Position numbers and translations under genes: made by a program. The notes beneath the pieces are model-generated. The model was not told the DNA's origin. It ran no database searches and saw only the letters and a list, made by a program, of their open reading frames with translations. From assembly GCF_003112435.1 (NCBI RefSeq), contig NZ_BDOQ01000002.1, positions 1-64,000 of the forward strand: a DNA stretch of 64,000 bases, read 5' to 3'. The stretch is from Novimethylophilus kurashikiensis. GTDB taxonomy: Bacteria; Pseudomonadota; Gammaproteobacteria; Burkholderiales; Methylophilaceae. Positions 62,682 to 64,000 of this stretch are shown here, in pieces (within the stretch, counting starts at the first letter, position 1; the number at the start of each line of letters is the position of its first letter).

Positions 62682-63868
62682 GTGATTTTGAAGCCGTAAA
62701 CAACGGTGCAAAAATAGGTCATGCGCCTAAGCCCTTGTGGCTATTGGCCGAGGTGACCTACCGCTGCCCGTTGCACTGCGCGTTCTGCTACAACCCGACG
62801 GACTACGTGACCCATACGCAGAACGAACTGACTACCGAACAGTGGATCAAGGCCCTGCGCGAAGCCCGCAAGCTGGGGGCTTTGCAATTGGGTATTTCCG
62901 GCGGAGAACCTTTGCTGCGAGACGATATAGAAGAGATCGTGGCCGAGGCAGGGCGTTTGGGGTACTACACCAACCTGATCACCTCGGGCGTCGGGCTCAC
63001 GGAAAAACGCATTGCCGAGTTCAAGCGCGGCGGCCTGGATCACATCCAGCTGTCGATGCACGACATCACCAAGGAAATCAATAACTTCATCACCGATACC
63101 AACACCTTCGAACTCAAGAAGAAGGTGGCTGCGATGATCAAGGAGCACGATTATCCGATGGTGTTGAATGTCGTGATCCACCGTTACAACATCGAGCACA
63201 TCGGCGAAATTCTCGACATGGCCGAACAGATCGGCGCCGACTACGTGGAACTGGCCAACACCCAGTACTACGGCTGGTCGCTGCTCAACCGTGCGCAATT
63301 GATGCCGACCAAGGAACAACTGTTGAAGGCGGAAGCCGTCACCAATAAGTTCCGCGAGCGCGTCGGCAACAAGATGAAGGTGTTCTTCGTGGTGCCCGAC
63401 TATTACGCCGATCGCCCCAAGAAGTGCATGAACGGCTGGGGCGAGGTGTTCATGATCGTAACCGCCAACGGTGATGTATTGCCGTGTCACTCCGCTCGCG
63501 TATTGCCTGGCTTGACCTTCCCCAATGTGAAGGATGCCGATCTGGATTGGGTGTGGAATGAGTCGCCGGCATTCATGAAGTACCGCGGTGACGACTGGAT
63601 GAAGGAACCATGCCGCACTTGTCCGGATAAGGAAAAGGACTTGGGCGGATGCCGTTGCCAGGCCTTCTTGCTTTCTGGCGATGCGGAAAGTGCCGACCCG
63701 GTTTGCTCGCTTTCGCCCAACCATCACCTGATCGAAAAAGCCATCGAGGACGCCAAGAATCCTCAGCTGGCGGCGCAGCCGATTGTCTTCCGCAATGACA
63801 AGAACTCGCGCAAGCTGGTCGATGGCGAATCCGACGAGTTGGTCGCGGATTTCCACGCACTGCCGTAA
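62678..63868 (+). CDS. pqqE: PqqE, radical SAM enzyme that cross-links PqqA
   Basis: This 396-residue radical SAM/SPASM protein has the cluster motif C30, C34, C37 in EVTYRCPLHCAFCYNPTDY, GGEPLLRDD-type SAM-binding region (GISGGEPLLRDD) and a C-terminal SPASM segment with cysteines in KKCMNGWG, VLPCHSAR, EPCRTCPDK and GGCRCQAF. It forms the C-C bond between Glu and Tyr of PqqA. It is the last pqq gene. Confidence 0.97.
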   Translation: MSDFEAVNNGAKIGHAPKPLWLLAEVTYRCPLHCAFCYNPTDYVTHTQNELTTEQWIKALREARKLGALQLGISGGEPLLRDDIEEIVAEAGRLGYYTNLITSGVGLTEKRIAEFKRGGLDHIQLSMHDITKEINNFITDTNTFELKKKVAAMIKEHDYPMVLNVVIHRYNIEHIGEILDMAEQIGADYVELANTQYYGWSLLNRAQLMPTKEQLLKAEAVTNKFRERVGNKMKVFFVVPDYYADRPKKCMNGWGEVFMIVTANGDVLPCHSARVLPGLTFPNVKDADLDWVWNESPAFMKYRGDDWMKEPCRTCPDKEKDLGGCRCQAFLLSGDAESADPVCSLSPNHHLIEKAIEDAKNPQLAAQPIVFRNDKNSRKLVDGESDELVADFHALP

Positions 63869-63923
63869 TACCCCTTTAAGGTACGGGCTGTTTTTGGCGC
63901 GGCCCGTGCCTTAAAATCCCCTC

Positions 63924-64000
63924 ATGCCATCCCAGACACTCATCGCCGTCATCTTGGCGGCTCTCGCCGCGCTTGCGCCTTTTTCCATCGATACCTATTT
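63924..64000 (+). CDS. Bcr/CflA-type drug-resistance transporter (partial, 5' end only)
   Basis: An ATG 55 bp after pqqE opens MPSQTLIAVILAALAALAPF followed by SIDTY at the window edge. The FSIDTY sequence after TM1 is characteristic of Bcr/CflA family MFS exporters (usually FSIDTYLPAFP). Only 25 residues are seen, so the call is tentative. Being close to pqqE, it might export something linked to PQQ, but unrelated neighbours are common. Confidence 0.6.
   Translation, partial: MPSQTLIAVILAALAALAPFSIDTY

Noticed and set aside
62741-63856. 371-codon minus-strand frame opposite pqqE
   Set aside because: Shadow of a conserved radical SAM gene.

Overview
The window looks like chromosomal DNA of a Gram-negative betaproteobacterium, perhaps Nitrosomonadales or a methylotroph-like relative. 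The evidence is an A-type cytochrome oxidase, PagP, MsrPQ, Rep, the gene order birA-coaX-SPOR, the paired transferases aat/bpt, and a complete pqqABCDE cluster. The species cannot be named from sequence alone. Coding density is high. I saw no rRNA, CRISPR array, insertion sequence, prophage or integrase. The only RNA genes seen are tRNA-Lys(CUU) and tRNA-Ser(CGA).

Layout: 1-4071 (minus) is an aa3-type cytochrome c oxidase operon, DUF2244-ctaC-ctaD-ctaE, with ctaE running off the left edge. 4327-4929 is a Yip1-type membrane protein. 5219-15634 is a chemosensory island: four methyl-accepting chemotaxis proteins (MCPs), an OprP-like porin whose last beta-strand is out of frame, a small secreted Cache protein, a 1-Cys peroxiredoxin on the other strand and a CheW-type adaptor. 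15620-23402 is mostly housekeeping: a HAD phosphatase, a small YjfB-like protein, a secreted protein, Uup, PagP, Rep, and the N-degron transferases Bpt and Aat. 23421-29352 (minus) is a copper block (CopA ATPase, cupredoxin, YHS protein) preceded by a Cache-HAMP-PAS-GGDEF-EAL protein; it may be one transcript with aat/bpt. 29555-33997 holds a YgiQ radical-SAM protein, a SnoaL-like protein, msrPQ and tRNA-Lys.

34136-42238 is the most accessory-looking part. A two-partner secretion cassette (tpsB-tpsA-FecR-domain gene, minus strand) is bracketed by two glycosyltransferase-like genes on the plus strand: a TPR/GT-B protein and a GT1/UGT-like protein. The cassette reads as lower in GC than its surroundings, and its divergent promoter region is very AT-rich. 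A second TPR/GT-B paralogue lies at 52456-53847.

42238-60357 is again mostly core: rarA, serS, an ion channel with an unusual selectivity filter, mltF, a PLD-type cardiolipin synthase, a HutD-like protein, tRNA-Ser, an XRE-cupin regulator, a YgjP-like metalloprotease, small secreted proteins, a flavin reductase, glnS, birA, coaX, a SPOR protein, a 47-residue cationic ORF, the HU gene hupB, and an MscS channel fused to a cyclic-nucleotide-binding domain. 60522-63868 is pqqABCDE, with a terminator-like hairpin between pqqA and pqqB. A Bcr/CflA-type transporter begins at the right edge.

Working together: the chemosensory island could couple uptake through an anion-type porin to periplasmic sensing and CheW signalling. 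The TPS block may build a secreted, possibly glycosylated, surface protein. The copper block handles Cu(I) export and may serve the same copper economy as the oxidase. Function calls rest on motifs and family recognition by eye; no database search was run.
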